This document shows, in pieces, positions 9,532 through 17,457 of a stretch of DNA of 64,000 nucleotides; the stretch's first letter is position 1, and each line of letters starts with the position of its first letter. The notes under the pieces were generated by a model that was not told the origin of the DNA, searched no databases, and saw only the letters and a program-made list of their open reading frames with translations. The stretch is from Chthonomonas calidirosea T49 (GTDB lineage: Bacteria > Armatimonadota > Chthonomonadetes > Chthonomonadales > Chthonomonadaceae), in NCBI RefSeq assembly GCF_000427095.1, contig NC_021487.1:558001-622000 (forward strand), read 5' to 3'. Position numbers and translations under genes: made by a program.

Positions 9532-9867
9532 ATGGAACTCTATCCAACCCACAACGACTTGCCACAAGCGACGCGGGAGCAGATCATTGAGCTCTTGAAC
9601 GCCCGCCTTGCCGACGCCATAGACCTCTACACACAAACCAAGCAAGCACACTGGAACGTTAAAGGTCCTGCTTTCATCGCTCTCCATGAACTTTTCGATC
9701 AGGTGGCCGAAGCCGTTGAAGACTATGCCGACCTTCTCGCTGAACGCGCCGTACAGCTCGGTGGCGTCGCCCTAGGCACTGCCCGTGTTGCGGCAGAAAA
9801 ATCTTCCCTCTATGAATATCCTCTCAGCATTACAACCGGTCGCGAAAGCGCATCTGCAAGCCGATAA
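9532..9867 (+). CDS. dps: Dps/ferritin-like protein, C-terminally truncated
   Basis: 111 aa, whereas Dps proteins are usually 150-190 aa. The ferroxidase ligands are intact with the spacing of E. coli Dps: H40, H52, D56, D67, E71 (offset 11). The match ends at PLSITTGRE; then the frame gives SASASR and a stop. A shifted frame over the same bases reads AKAHLQADK, which better fits the family, and then also stops. The last one to two helices are therefore missing. Either a frameshift (real or sequencing error) or a shortened protein. WrbA and DoxX genes follow, suggesting an oxidative-stress cluster. Confidence 0.75.
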   Translation: MELYPTHNDLPQATREQIIELLNARLADAIDLYTQTKQAHWNVKGPAFIALHELFDQVAEAVEDYADLLAERAVQLGGVALGTARVAAEKSSLYEYPLSITTGRESASASR

Positions 9868-9992
9868 GTAGCAGCACATCATTTAACCGAGCGCCTTCAG
9901 GCACGAGAAAGCAACCAGACCGCTCAAGAGACTAACACTTCCCGTCTCCAAACTCAACGCCTTCCGAATCTTTGATAGAAAGGAGTATCCGC

Positions 9993-10610
9993 ATGTCTGT
10001 ACCGAATGTATTGATCGTGTTCTATTCTCGTAACGGCTCTACGGAGAAACTGGCTCTTGCCGTCGCAGAAGGAGCACGGGCAGAAGGAGCCGAAGTACGT
10101 ATTCGCCGCGTGCGCGATTTTGTTCCAGAAGAGATTATTCAACGCGTACCTGGTTGGGCAGAAAATCGTGACCGTATGTACGCCCTTTATGAAGCGCCAA
10201 CGGAAGCTGATGTTGAGTGGGCCGACGCCATCATCTTCGGCACTCCGACCCGCTTTGGCAACGTCTCCGCCGAACTTAAAGCGTTTGTGGATAGCCTTGG
10301 TGGGCTTTGGTTCCAAGGCAAACTAAACGGCAAAGTTGGTAGTGCTTTCAATTCTACCCAAACAATGCATGGCGGCAACGAAAGCACCAATCTTAGTATG
10401 TACAACTTTATGGCCCATCTTGGGCTGATCATCGTCCCAACAGGCTACGCCGACCCTGTCATGTTTCAAGGAGGCACACCCTACGGCGCCACCCACGTTT
10501 CCGGCCCGCAAGGGAATCCACCTGGAGAAAGTGCTCTCGCTGCCGCACGTTTCCAAGGCAGAAGGGTAACACAGGTCGCCCGTGCATTGAAAACGTCAAA
10601 AGCTAGTTAA
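9993..10610 (+). CDS. wrbA: NAD(P)H:quinone oxidoreductase, WrbA type
   Basis: 205 aa flavodoxin-fold protein that reduces quinones by two electrons using FMN. The FMN phosphate loop is FYSRNGSTEKLA. WrbA-typical blocks GTPTRFGNVSAELKAFVD, GKVGSAFNSTQTMHGGNEST and the C-terminal TPYGATHVSGPQG are present. ATG at 9993 has AAGGAG nine bases upstream; an in-frame TTG at 9972 is less likely. Fifteen bases separate it from the DoxX gene, so they are likely one operon. Confidence 0.93.
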   Translation: MSVPNVLIVFYSRNGSTEKLALAVAEGARAEGAEVRIRRVRDFVPEEIIQRVPGWAENRDRMYALYEAPTEADVEWADAIIFGTPTRFGNVSAELKAFVDSLGGLWFQGKLNGKVGSAFNSTQTMHGGNESTNLSMYNFMAHLGLIIVPTGYADPVMFQGGTPYGATHVSGPQGNPPGESALAAARFQGRRVTQVARALKTSKAS

Positions 10611-10625
10611 AAAGGAGTAGGCACA

Positions 10626-11063
10626 ATGCAGTGGAACACTCTATCGCTCACAGAGAAACAGGAGGCACTCGCCTTGTTATCCATTCGTCTTGCATCGGCC
10701 GCTGCATTTCTCTATCACGGTACACACATCTTAGGGATTATTGGCGGCCCCGGTATCCAGAATTTTGCCCGGTTCACCCATCTATCGGTGCCGATCGCCT
10801 TTCTTGTTGGGCTTGGCGAACTCTGTGGTGGACTAGCTATGCTCACCGGTGTGCTTGCGCGTCTTGGCGGCGGCGTTATTAGCATCATCATGCTCGGAGC
10901 CATTGTTCTCGTGCATTGGTCAAAAGGCTTCGACATCACTAATAATGGTTACGAGTATGCGCTCACTCAACTCCTTATTGGTGTGGCGATTCTCATTCGA
11001 GGTGCAGGTCCCATCTCCCTTGTGGAATGGTTCCGTGCAAAGCAAACCACACAATCAAGCTAG
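10626..11063 (+). CDS. DoxX family membrane protein
   Basis: 145 aa, four predicted membrane segments (about residues 20-40, 60-82, 88-106, 115-135). The DoxX features LASAAAFLYHGTHIL, VGLGELCGGLAMLTGVLARLGG and VHWSKGFD are visible. DoxX-family proteins are often encoded with thiol or quinone redox enzymes, which fits the WrbA gene just upstream. AAGGAG precedes the ATG. A 30-base perfect palindrome closes the operon. Confidence 0.88.
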   Translation: MQWNTLSLTEKQEALALLSIRLASAAAFLYHGTHILGIIGGPGIQNFARFTHLSVPIAFLVGLGELCGGLAMLTGVLARLGGGVISIIMLGAIVLVHWSKGFDITNNGYEYALTQLLIGVAILIRGAGPISLVEWFRAKQTTQSS

Positions 11064-11091
11064 TCCGCCACTTTAATAACCCCCTCAAAAA

Positions 11092-11121
11092 TTTAGAGAG
11101 CCTCAATTGAGGCTCTCTAAA
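11092..11121. terminator. Perfect 30-base palindrome between convergent genes
   Basis: Two 15-base arms (starting TTTAGAGAGCC and ending GGCTCTCTAAA) directly abut, flanked by A-rich sequence before and an AAAA/TTT edge, so it can act as a terminator in either direction. It lies between the DoxX stop and the stop of the convergent gene at 11140. Confidence 0.8.
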
Positions 11122-11139
11122 ACTTCGTGGGCAAAAACC

Positions 11140-12690
11140 TTACGGCTCTTGCCCAGGCCCTAACGGCATAATCTGATTAGGCACGATGTCCTTATCTGTG
11201 ATGGGCTTCAAACCCAGAATCTGGTCTCTCGACAGTTTGTACGTGATCATAATAAGTCGTCGAGGTTGGGATGGAGGATAGACGTCTCGGGGCGGTGTGT
11301 GGCCATCCCAAACCGGAATGGTTTTTCCGTCCCAATTAGGTCCTGTTCCTCCAAAGCCATCTATCATTTTTGTGCCCAACATCTCGGGCGTATTGTCAAC
11401 AACCACATGAGCCGCATTGCTGTCTGTCATGCCCTCCCCGCTCCATCCGAAACGATCTTGAAGGTGTGGGGCCGTCGTGCGCGGGTCATAACTTAGCACG
11501 AGGCGATAATACTCATGAGCAAAGCTGTACATCTTGGGGTCCTTGCTCATATCAATTTCACGCTCGAACTCCGCTTTGCGCACAGCAATAGAGTCCATCA
11601 TGATGGTCTGATTTGGGTCCACCGCAAAAGCGGTGGTTGTATTGTTGACAATGTGCGGCTTGTAATCCCAATCCTCAAGCAGTACATCAATTCTGGCACC
11701 GTCGGCAGCATTGAAATAGCCTTTGATATCGAGAACTTTGGGTCGTTTCACCGTCACGGTTGCCGAGAAGCTAACATCCCAAGGGCCTGGCTTGCTGCTG
11801 CCTCCGAAAGGCCACTCTACTCCCGGATATGGCGATGTATTCACGTGATCGTGGTTTATGCTAGTATATCGGTCGAAATACCGCTGATAGTCCTCTGCAC
11901 GATTATGCAACTCCGCTTGATGAAGCTCGAAGTCGGCAAAGTCTTTCGTTCGACCTCCACGCTGCTTTAAACGTTGTGTGCTGATCTGTATCGCCTGATC
12001 CCACACAGCAATCGCATCCGGAATGCGCCCCATTCGTTCGTAGGTATGTGCCAGAATATGCCACACCTTCAACGGGGCACCGTAGGGGTAGTCGTCCGAA
12101 TCAACCTCTTTGTTCGCCGGCGTGTTGATGGCATCCTGAAAGGCCTCCGCGGCGATGGCGTAGTTCTTGATCTTATCGAAATTCTCCCACCCTTTCTCAA
12201 ACTTCACGTCATAAATACGTGGGTTGTTACGAATGCCCTCGTTGAGTAAGGCCTCCGATGGCGCGATGTACCGTCTATCGGAACGTTCACCGGTCGAGTC
12301 GGTAAAGTTATAGGCCATGTGCCATGCCCCGGTCACGTAAACGTTGGCCGCATGAGGATCAAGCCACGTGATGATACGAACCAACGGCAAGATGGCGTCG
12401 TAATCGCCACTGTGGAAAAATTCATCACAACGAACCCACAGTAGTCCAGCTGCTGCCTCGCGAAACCCCAACAAAGGCAGCAACAGAAACTCACTGTTAA
12501 GGCCTCCAAGAGCTAGGGCCTCGTTGCGTTCTGTCTTATCGAGCTGCTTACGATAGGGATCAACAGCCTTATGCTGCACGACCCCCGCTATGATCAGCAG
12601 TATCACAATAAAGACAATCAGCCCTCGCCCACGACGTTGTACGTCTACGGGAATGATTTTTGCCGGTCGCTTCTCGGTTACAGCCGCCAT
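11140..12690 (-). CDS. Membrane-anchored TPR-like protein of an ABC exporter operon
   Basis: 516 aa. One N-terminal membrane helix (about residues 24-42, GLIVFIVILLIIAGVV) leaves most of the protein outside the cytoplasm. Residues about 60-290 are helical with TPR-like features (AAGLLWVRCDEFFHSGDYDAI, LKVWHILAHTYERMGRIPDA). The C-terminal half looks beta-rich and unassigned. It starts two bases after the ABC permease gene, so it is probably an accessory of that transporter. I do not recognise a named family. Confidence 0.65.
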   Translation of the reverse strand: MAAVTEKRPAKIIPVDVQRRGRGLIVFIVILLIIAGVVQHKAVDPYRKQLDKTERNEALALGGLNSEFLLLPLLGFREAAAGLLWVRCDEFFHSGDYDAILPLVRIITWLDPHAANVYVTGAWHMAYNFTDSTGERSDRRYIAPSEALLNEGIRNNPRIYDVKFEKGWENFDKIKNYAIAAEAFQDAINTPANKEVDSDDYPYGAPLKVWHILAHTYERMGRIPDAIAVWDQAIQISTQRLKQRGGRTKDFADFELHQAELHNRAEDYQRYFDRYTSINHDHVNTSPYPGVEWPFGGSSKPGPWDVSFSATVTVKRPKVLDIKGYFNAADGARIDVLLEDWDYKPHIVNNTTTAFAVDPNQTIMMDSIAVRKAEFEREIDMSKDPKMYSFAHEYYRLVLSYDPRTTAPHLQDRFGWSGEGMTDSNAAHVVVDNTPEMLGTKMIDGFGGTGPNWDGKTIPVWDGHTPPRDVYPPSQPRRLIMITYKLSRDQILGLKPITDKDIVPNQIMPLGPGQEP

Positions 12691-12692
12691 TG

Positions 12693-13466
12693 CTACACCT
12701 CTCGCCGATCAAAGATGAAGACCGCCAGAGCTAGCAAAACGGCCGAATAGAGAAGCGCATAGGCGATATTATTGCGCATATAGACCGACATATTCACGAT
12801 ATCTTCTTCGGGGTGAATAAGCTGGTTCTGCACGTTAAAGTTGCCGAATTGTGGAAGCAGATAGTGAATCGCTAAACCGACCATCTGAGATATCTTGTTA
12901 TGAGAGGTCGTTAGAGTATCCGTTACGGAGCTTAAATTCCCCACCAAAAAGATCCCAAAGGAGAGGAAAAAGTTGACCACTGGAGTGGCAAAGGTGGAAA
13001 AGAAAATGGTGAGGGCCGCCAAGAGCATCATTTGGAAAAAGGTGAAGATAACTCCGCGCACCATCTCCGGCGGTATCTGATGCTCTTGCATTCGCAGCAT
13101 CGCTAAAAAGACGATCCCCATCGCGGCAATGTTGATGAACACCACCGCAAAACCACCGAGAAACTTCCCCAAGACGAACTCAAAGCGCTGAACTGGCTTA
13201 GATAGCACCGTGTAGATCGTCCTGCGCTCTATCTCAACGGGGATAAGGTAGATGCAAGTGACGATAGTTGTGAAAAGCCCCGCCAATAGAATCGCCGCCA
13301 AACCAAGGCTGCGTAACACGGTTTGGCTATCCCGCGGGCTGAGAAAACCGAACACCGGCCCCATGGCGATAAGAAATATCCCGGTAACGAGGAAAATCCA
13401 CATTACGCGTCGCCGTAAGGCCTCACGAACTGTTTGATGAGCGATTGCATAAATAGCTGCAAACAT
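12693..13466 (-). CDS. ABC-2 type transporter permease
   Basis: 257 aa with six predicted membrane segments. The N-terminal MFAAIYAIAHQTVREALRRR block and the PVEIERRTIYTVLSKPVQR coupling segment are typical of NosY/GldF-like ABC-2 permeases. The ATPase gene lies four bases upstream, giving one exporter. Substrate unknown. Confidence 0.85.
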   Translation of the reverse strand: MFAAIYAIAHQTVREALRRRVMWIFLVTGIFLIAMGPVFGFLSPRDSQTVLRSLGLAAILLAGLFTTIVTCIYLIPVEIERRTIYTVLSKPVQRFEFVLGKFLGGFAVVFINIAAMGIVFLAMLRMQEHQIPPEMVRGVIFTFFQMMLLAALTIFFSTFATPVVNFFLSFGIFLVGNLSSVTDTLTTSHNKISQMVGLAIHYLLPQFGNFNVQNQLIHPEEDIVNMSVYMRNNIAYALLYSAVLLALAVFIFDRREV

Positions 13467-13470
13467 CCGT

Positions 13471-14442
13471 TCAGACTCCCTCTTCTGAAGCGGCTCCTAT
13501 CGAAGCCAGCTCTTCTTTACGTACTGTTTCCACAAAGACCTCCTCTAATGTTCGTCGATGAGGCATCACAGAGATAACTTGCCCTTTCGCGCCTCGCACC
13601 AGATCGATAAGTGCCGAAACACGTTCCGGGTCGTTGCTGGAGAGCTTTAGCGTATCGTTACCTATAGGCTCCACGCTCGTGGCAATGGGACGCAGCCGAT
13701 CGATGAGCCCGTTTGCCAACTCTTTCCCCCGAACGGTGATCTCCGTGTGCTCCCCCTCCACCAACTCTTTAATGGTACCTGTCTTCAGTAATTTGCCGCG
13801 ATGAATGATGGCAACTCGCGTACAGATCATCTCTACATCGGCTAACTGATGCGAAGAGAGAAAGACCGTCTTGCCCTCGTCTTTCAAGCTGGCCACAATA
13901 TCGCGCAATTCAGCATGCGCAATAGGGTCTAGCCCCGAAGTGGGCTCGTCGAGGAAGAGAAGTTGTGGATCGTTGATCAGCGCTTGGGCAATACCGATGC
14001 GTTGGCGCATTCCCTTTGAGTAACCCCGAATGGCTCGATGCCAGGCATCTGGTTGCAGACGAACTTTCTCGAGGCATATCTGTATTCGGCGCTTTCGCTC
14101 CGGCTGAGGAATGCGGAATAGACGCCCGTAAAAGTCCATCAGGTCCCAACCGGTCATCGATTCATAAAAGTAGGTCTCTTCTGGAAGATAGGAGATCAGA
14201 TGCTTCACCGAATTGTCTCCCATTGGTTTACCGAGGATTGTCGCATCCCCCGCCGTAGGGAAAATGAGGCCAAGTAGCATCTTGATCGTTGTGGTTTTAC
14301 CGGCACCATTACGGCCGAGAAACCCGAATATCTCTCCCTCTTCTACCTCGAGGTCAAGGTTGTTAACAGCAACAACCTCTTGCCTCTGCCAGACATCAAT
14401 GTACTTTTTGGTGAGACCCCGGATAGAGATCGCAGTGGTCAT
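13471..14442 (-). CDS. ABC transporter ATP-binding protein
   Basis: 323 aa. Walker A GFLGRNGAGKTTTIKML, Q-loop region SYLPEETYFYE, signature YSKGMRQRIGIAQAL, Walker B LLFLDEPTSGLDP and the H-loop FLSSHQL are all intact. After the ATPase core there is a C-terminal extension (about residues 235-323) as in CcmA/NatA-like ABC-2 exporters. First gene of the three-gene operon; GGAGGGAGGAA lies upstream of the ATG. Confidence 0.93.
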   Translation of the reverse strand: MTTAISIRGLTKKYIDVWQRQEVVAVNNLDLEVEEGEIFGFLGRNGAGKTTTIKMLLGLIFPTAGDATILGKPMGDNSVKHLISYLPEETYFYESMTGWDLMDFYGRLFRIPQPERKRRIQICLEKVRLQPDAWHRAIRGYSKGMRQRIGIAQALINDPQLLFLDEPTSGLDPIAHAELRDIVASLKDEGKTVFLSSHQLADVEMICTRVAIIHRGKLLKTGTIKELVEGEHTEITVRGKELANGLIDRLRPIATSVEPIGNDTLKLSSNDPERVSALIDLVRGAKGQVISVMPHRRTLEEVFVETVRKEELASIGAASEEGV

Positions 14443-14544
14443 AGGTTAGAATTCCTCCCTCCGCACGTAACGGAGCTGTTGTTTTGTGTTTGGGTAATGA
14501 TGAAGTACAGCAGCGGTCTCCCATGGAGACCACCAAACCGGCGT

Positions 14545-14550
14545 ATTATA
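14545..14550 (-). promoter_or_regulatory. Candidate -10 for the ABC exporter operon
   Basis: On the minus strand this reads TATAAT, a perfect -10. The expected -35 position (around 14568-14573) is poor (GCTGCC). It would give a leader of roughly 95 bases before the ATPase gene. Confidence 0.4.
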
Positions 14551-14694
14551 CCTTACCATCCTATTGGGGCAGCGCACAATCTTAAAAATACGAGAAGTGC
14601 TACACTCTCCCGTCTTAATTACGTACTTTCACGCAGGTTTTGTCACAAACATCTCGGTGAGTTACACCCACGTTGCATACACCTAATCTCAAAA

Positions 14695-15210
14695 CTAATC
14701 TCCTAAGCCCAACTCACCCGACAACCTATCACATAACTGTCGCACCTCTGCGTTCGCCGGATCGTGCTCCAACACCGTATGAAAAGCCGCCAAAGCTTCT
14801 CTAGGACTATCTAATGCCAAATAAACGCAACCAAGCTTAAAGGCCACCTCACACCGCAGAGCGCTCTCCACTATCTGAGCCATTACCGCCTCATATTCCG
14901 AACGGGCGTCCTCAGTTCTACCTAAACTCCTCAAAATATCGGCGCGCTCCACACGTACATAGGGATTGCTCGGGTCGTGCACTAAAGCCTCGTCGTAAGC
15001 AGAAAGAACGCGTGGGTCAAAATCGCCATGAACCCCTCGCATCAGCCCAGCCCGAAGCCACCATGCCTCCGCCGGAACACCCTCCTTACCGATGAGCTCC
15101 TCTAGCATCGTGAGGGCCTCACGCCAACTCCCTGCGCTATAAAGCGCATAGGCGCGCCAAAAACCCTCCTCAGCATCTCCGGCAGAGCCCGACCAACCTT
15201 CGATCGCCAT
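14695..15210 (-). CDS. TPR-repeat protein
   Basis: 171 aa, built of tetratricopeptide-like helical pairs (EGFWRAYALYSAGSWREALTM, YDEALVHDPSNPYVRVERAD, AFKLGCVYLALDSPREALAAF, LEHDPANAEVRQL). No signal peptide, so a cytoplasmic scaffold. ATG at 15210 is preferred because GAAAGAGG lies six bases upstream; an in-frame TTG at 15264 would start four bases after the tRNA. It is downstream of tRNA-Ser on the same strand and may share its transcript. Confidence 0.75.
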   Translation of the reverse strand: MAIEGWSGSAGDAEEGFWRAYALYSAGSWREALTMLEELIGKEGVPAEAWWLRAGLMRGVHGDFDPRVLSAYDEALVHDPSNPYVRVERADILRSLGRTEDARSEYEAVMAQIVESALRCEVAFKLGCVYLALDSPREALAAFHTVLEHDPANAEVRQLCDRLSGELGLGD

Positions 15211-15267
15211 TCGCAGCCTCTTTCCAAGGACCGAGCCGCCTTCAGCCTTCCAACTCAAAAACAAATG

Positions 15268-15352
15268 CGGAGAGGACAGGATTCGAACCTGCGTACCCTT
15301 GCGGGTAACCTGTTTTCAAGACAGGCGCCTTCAACCACTCGGCCACCTCTCC
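15268..15352 (-). tRNA. tRNA-Ser (anticodon UGA)
   Basis: 85 bases. The acceptor stem GGAGAGG pairs with CCTCTCC, the discriminator is G, the anticodon loop is CTTGAAA, a long variable arm (TTACCCGCAAGGGTAC) marks a class II tRNA and the T loop is GGTTCGAATCC. CCA is not encoded. Confidence 0.96.
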
Positions 15353-15362
15353 AGTCTTTCTA

Positions 15363-15391
15363 AGATAACCCAGAATGCCAGTTTTCGTCAA
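15363..15391 (-). promoter_or_regulatory. Promoter of tRNA-Ser
   Basis: On the minus strand TTGACG (15386-15391) and TTATCT (15363-15368) are separated by 17 bases, and the -10 ends 10 bases before the mature tRNA 5' end. Confidence 0.65.
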
Positions 15392-16246
15392 GTAGGCCAA
15401 GTCAGCTCCTGTCCCCTAAGGAAGATAGCTTGTTCCTGATGGGAAGCGTCTGCTTCCTCCCAGAACATCAGAGCGCTGACAATTTGCCCCCCTGCTTTCA
15501 GCTTCAGCGCGGCATGGAAGTCCGCATTGGCCTCAAAGCCACAACGAACACCTCCCAACTTCTCCTGGCTCTTGCGGTTCGCATCTTCGCAGTGACCACA
15601 TGCTGAGCAAGGCTGTGAAGAGGAGCATAGGTCTCCCTCGATCAAGACAGCACCCCTACAACGCCCCTCATACCCCAGAAACAGCTTGAGTCGGTTAAAT
15701 GTCCTCGCATGGAGTTCGACTCGCATCTCCCCTTCCAAACCGTCTCCTCGCTGCCGAACCCCTCTCAGGGTTTTGCAAGTGAGTGCCCTTTGTCGGTTGA
15801 GGGCAAGAGGAACTAGGTCTTTGGAAATACGGTGTTTTCGTTTCTGACAAACCGGCTCTCTTTCCGCCGTACTTTCTGAAGCTGCTTGCCCGCTAAACGG
15901 GTCTTCTTCGGTTGCAAAAGTTGGCGCAGACGGCTGCACTTTCTGCGAACACGTTGGATAGGTGCCCTTGTAGAAACGTTTGCTTCCGAATAGGTCTATG
16001 CCGAGGGCAGCTGCACAACGACAGGCTCAGCCCCTGCGAGCCTGACAGCAACCCCAAGGGAGAGACGCCCCTTCCGCAGCAGATGGTGCCCGCCTGTGCG
16101 TTGGCCGTGCAGGAGCGCTTTCTGCTCTGCTGAACAGCGGTCTCACGCTTGTTGGCATTGGCGACTTTGACGATGACGCTTCCCCGTGTCGCCTCAAGCC
16201 GAGAGTCCGCACTTCATGCTTACTAAGGTACCCGTTCACGAAAAAG
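15388..16246 (-). pseudogene. Degenerate IS605-type TnpB gene
   Basis: Homology is spread over several frames on the minus strand. The RuvC-I block ALGIDLFGSK with its Asp lies near 15,990-16,015. A different frame reads RRKESRFVRNEN near 15,840-15,950, after which the frame returns for HRISKDLVPLAL. The C-terminal zinc ribbon CSACGHCEDANRKSQ...RCGFEANADFHAALKL lies near 15,500-15,640. The segment that should hold the RuvC-II Glu (usually LEDLKGI) reads CKTLRGVRQR, so the Glu is lost. At least two frameshifts plus a lost catalytic residue make it a relic. No clear element ends were found. Confidence 0.8.
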
Positions 16247-16723
16247 TTACAAATGGCAAGACCGCAACCCACGCTTCTCTAAATAGCGCTGGTGATACTC
16301 CTCCGCTGGATAAAATTCGGGTGCTGGTAAAATCTGTGTCACAATAGGTCGAGAGTATTTCCCAGAACGCTCCAAACGCTCCCGTGAGGCCTCTGCCGCC
16401 TCTTGTTGCTCCGGCGTAAAAGTAAAAATCACGGAGCGGTACTGAGTACCTACATCCGGCCCTTGCCGATTGAGTTGGGTCGGATCATGGCAGTTCCAAA
16501 ACACCTCTAGGAGCTGATCATAACGGATACGGTCTGGATCGTACTCCACCAAAACGACCTCAGCATGACCGGTAAGGTCTGTACAAACCTCCTCGTACGT
16601 TGGATTCTTCGTATGCCCCCCCGCATATCCCACTGTTGTATTAACAACCCCAGGGACCCTACGAAAGGTTGCCTCGACTCCCCAAAAACACCCGGCACCG
16701 AACATCGCTTTTTCCGTGGCCAT
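16247..16723 (-). CDS. msrA: Peptide methionine sulfoxide reductase MsrA
   Basis: 158 aa, reduces methionine-S-sulfoxide in proteins. The catalytic Cys is C12 in [37 protein letters not shown] and [23 protein letters not shown] (split over two motifs) are diagnostic. The short C-terminus with RSCH carries the likely resolving Cys. ATG at 16723 is preceded by GGGGGTGA. Its stop abuts the TnpB relic, but the ending is normal for the family, so it is not truncated. Confidence 0.94.
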   Translation of the reverse strand: MATEKAMFGAGCFWGVEATFRRVPGVVNTTVGYAGGHTKNPTYEEVCTDLTGHAEVVLVEYDPDRIRYDQLLEVFWNCHDPTQLNRQGPDVGTQYRSVIFTFTPEQQEAAEASRERLERSGKYSRPIVTQILPAPEFYPAEEYHQRYLEKRGLRSCHL

Positions 16724-16826
16724 TCGGTCACCCCCTAAAAAAGTTCTATACCATAGAACGTAATCCGCTGCCCATCCGTTCCCCTTAGTAACCCAGCTCA
16801 TAGGGGATAAGGAAAAGTTCGCACTG

Positions 16827-16856
16827 TTGACACCGCCAACAATAGGATGCTATACT
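16827..16856 (+). promoter_or_regulatory. Sigma70 promoter for the ACT-lysC operon
   Basis: TTGACA (16827-16832), 18-base spacer, TATACT (16851-16856). The expected transcription start (about 16863) is only some 6-8 bases before the ATG at 16870. Confidence 0.75.
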
Positions 16857-16869
16857 GATTAGTGAAATT

Positions 16870-17457
16870 ATGCACAAAGTCACTGCTGACGCCATCACTA
16901 TGGATCAAGCTACTTCTCCAAGCTCGTCAGAACCCTCGCGCGCACGTGATGTGTTCTACGAGCGTGAACGTGGGGTCTATGCATTGCGTATCCTGCGCGA
17001 TGTCGCCCATGCTGTTGTTCGCTTTCCTAAGGCCGATTCCCGAACAGACGCTATCCAAAACCTGTTCAACACCGTTGCTAAAGCGGGAATCCCTCTTTTT
17101 CTTATCAAACTTCATCGCTCTTCCGTTACCTTTGCACTTGCCGGTGCCTACCTTGACAGAGCCGCAGAGGTGCTGCAAACTGCTGGGTACGATGTCTCCA
17201 CAAGGCGAGACCTCGCCATGGTAACCGTTGTTGCCTCCTCCATGAGAGAGATGGCCGGCATCATGGTGGACATTGCCGACGCCCTCTATGAAGCTGGCGC
17301 CCGCATCTATGAAGCCGGCGATTCGCATGATACCGTGCAGTGTCTCATCGAGGCCGATCGAGTTCCCGCCGCCATCGAGCAGCTGTGTAAAGTTTTTCAT
17401 CTTGATAAGAGTGCTATCCACGAAGAGCATCTGCCCATTCAAGAGCTGCCATCATGA
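16870..17457 (+). CDS. ACT-domain protein preceding aspartate kinase
   Basis: 195 aa with two ACT-like modules (about residues 35-105 and 115-180). The second (MVTVVASSMREMAGIMVDIADALYEAGARI is its core, here cited in part as MAGIMVDIADALYEAGARI) resembles the regulatory end of aspartate kinases. It has no kinase domain. The stop overlaps the ATG of lysC by four bases (ATGA), so the two are translationally coupled. Probably an allosteric partner or amino-acid sensor for the kinase; inferred from context. No ribosome binding site precedes ATG 16870, consistent with near-leaderless translation; ATG at 16900 is an alternative start, also without a site. Confidence 0.7.
   Translation: MHKVTADAITMDQATSPSSSEPSRARDVFYERERGVYALRILRDVAHAVVRFPKADSRTDAIQNLFNTVAKAGIPLFLIKLHRSSVTFALAGAYLDRAAEVLQTAGYDVSTRRDLAMVTVVASSMREMAGIMVDIADALYEAGARIYEAGDSHDTVQCLIEADRVPAAIEQLCKVFHLDKSAIHEEHLPIQELPS

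Noticed and set aside
16247-16280. msrA truncated by the TnpB insertion
   Set aside because: The ending with RSCH is a normal short MsrA C-terminus with its resolving Cys.
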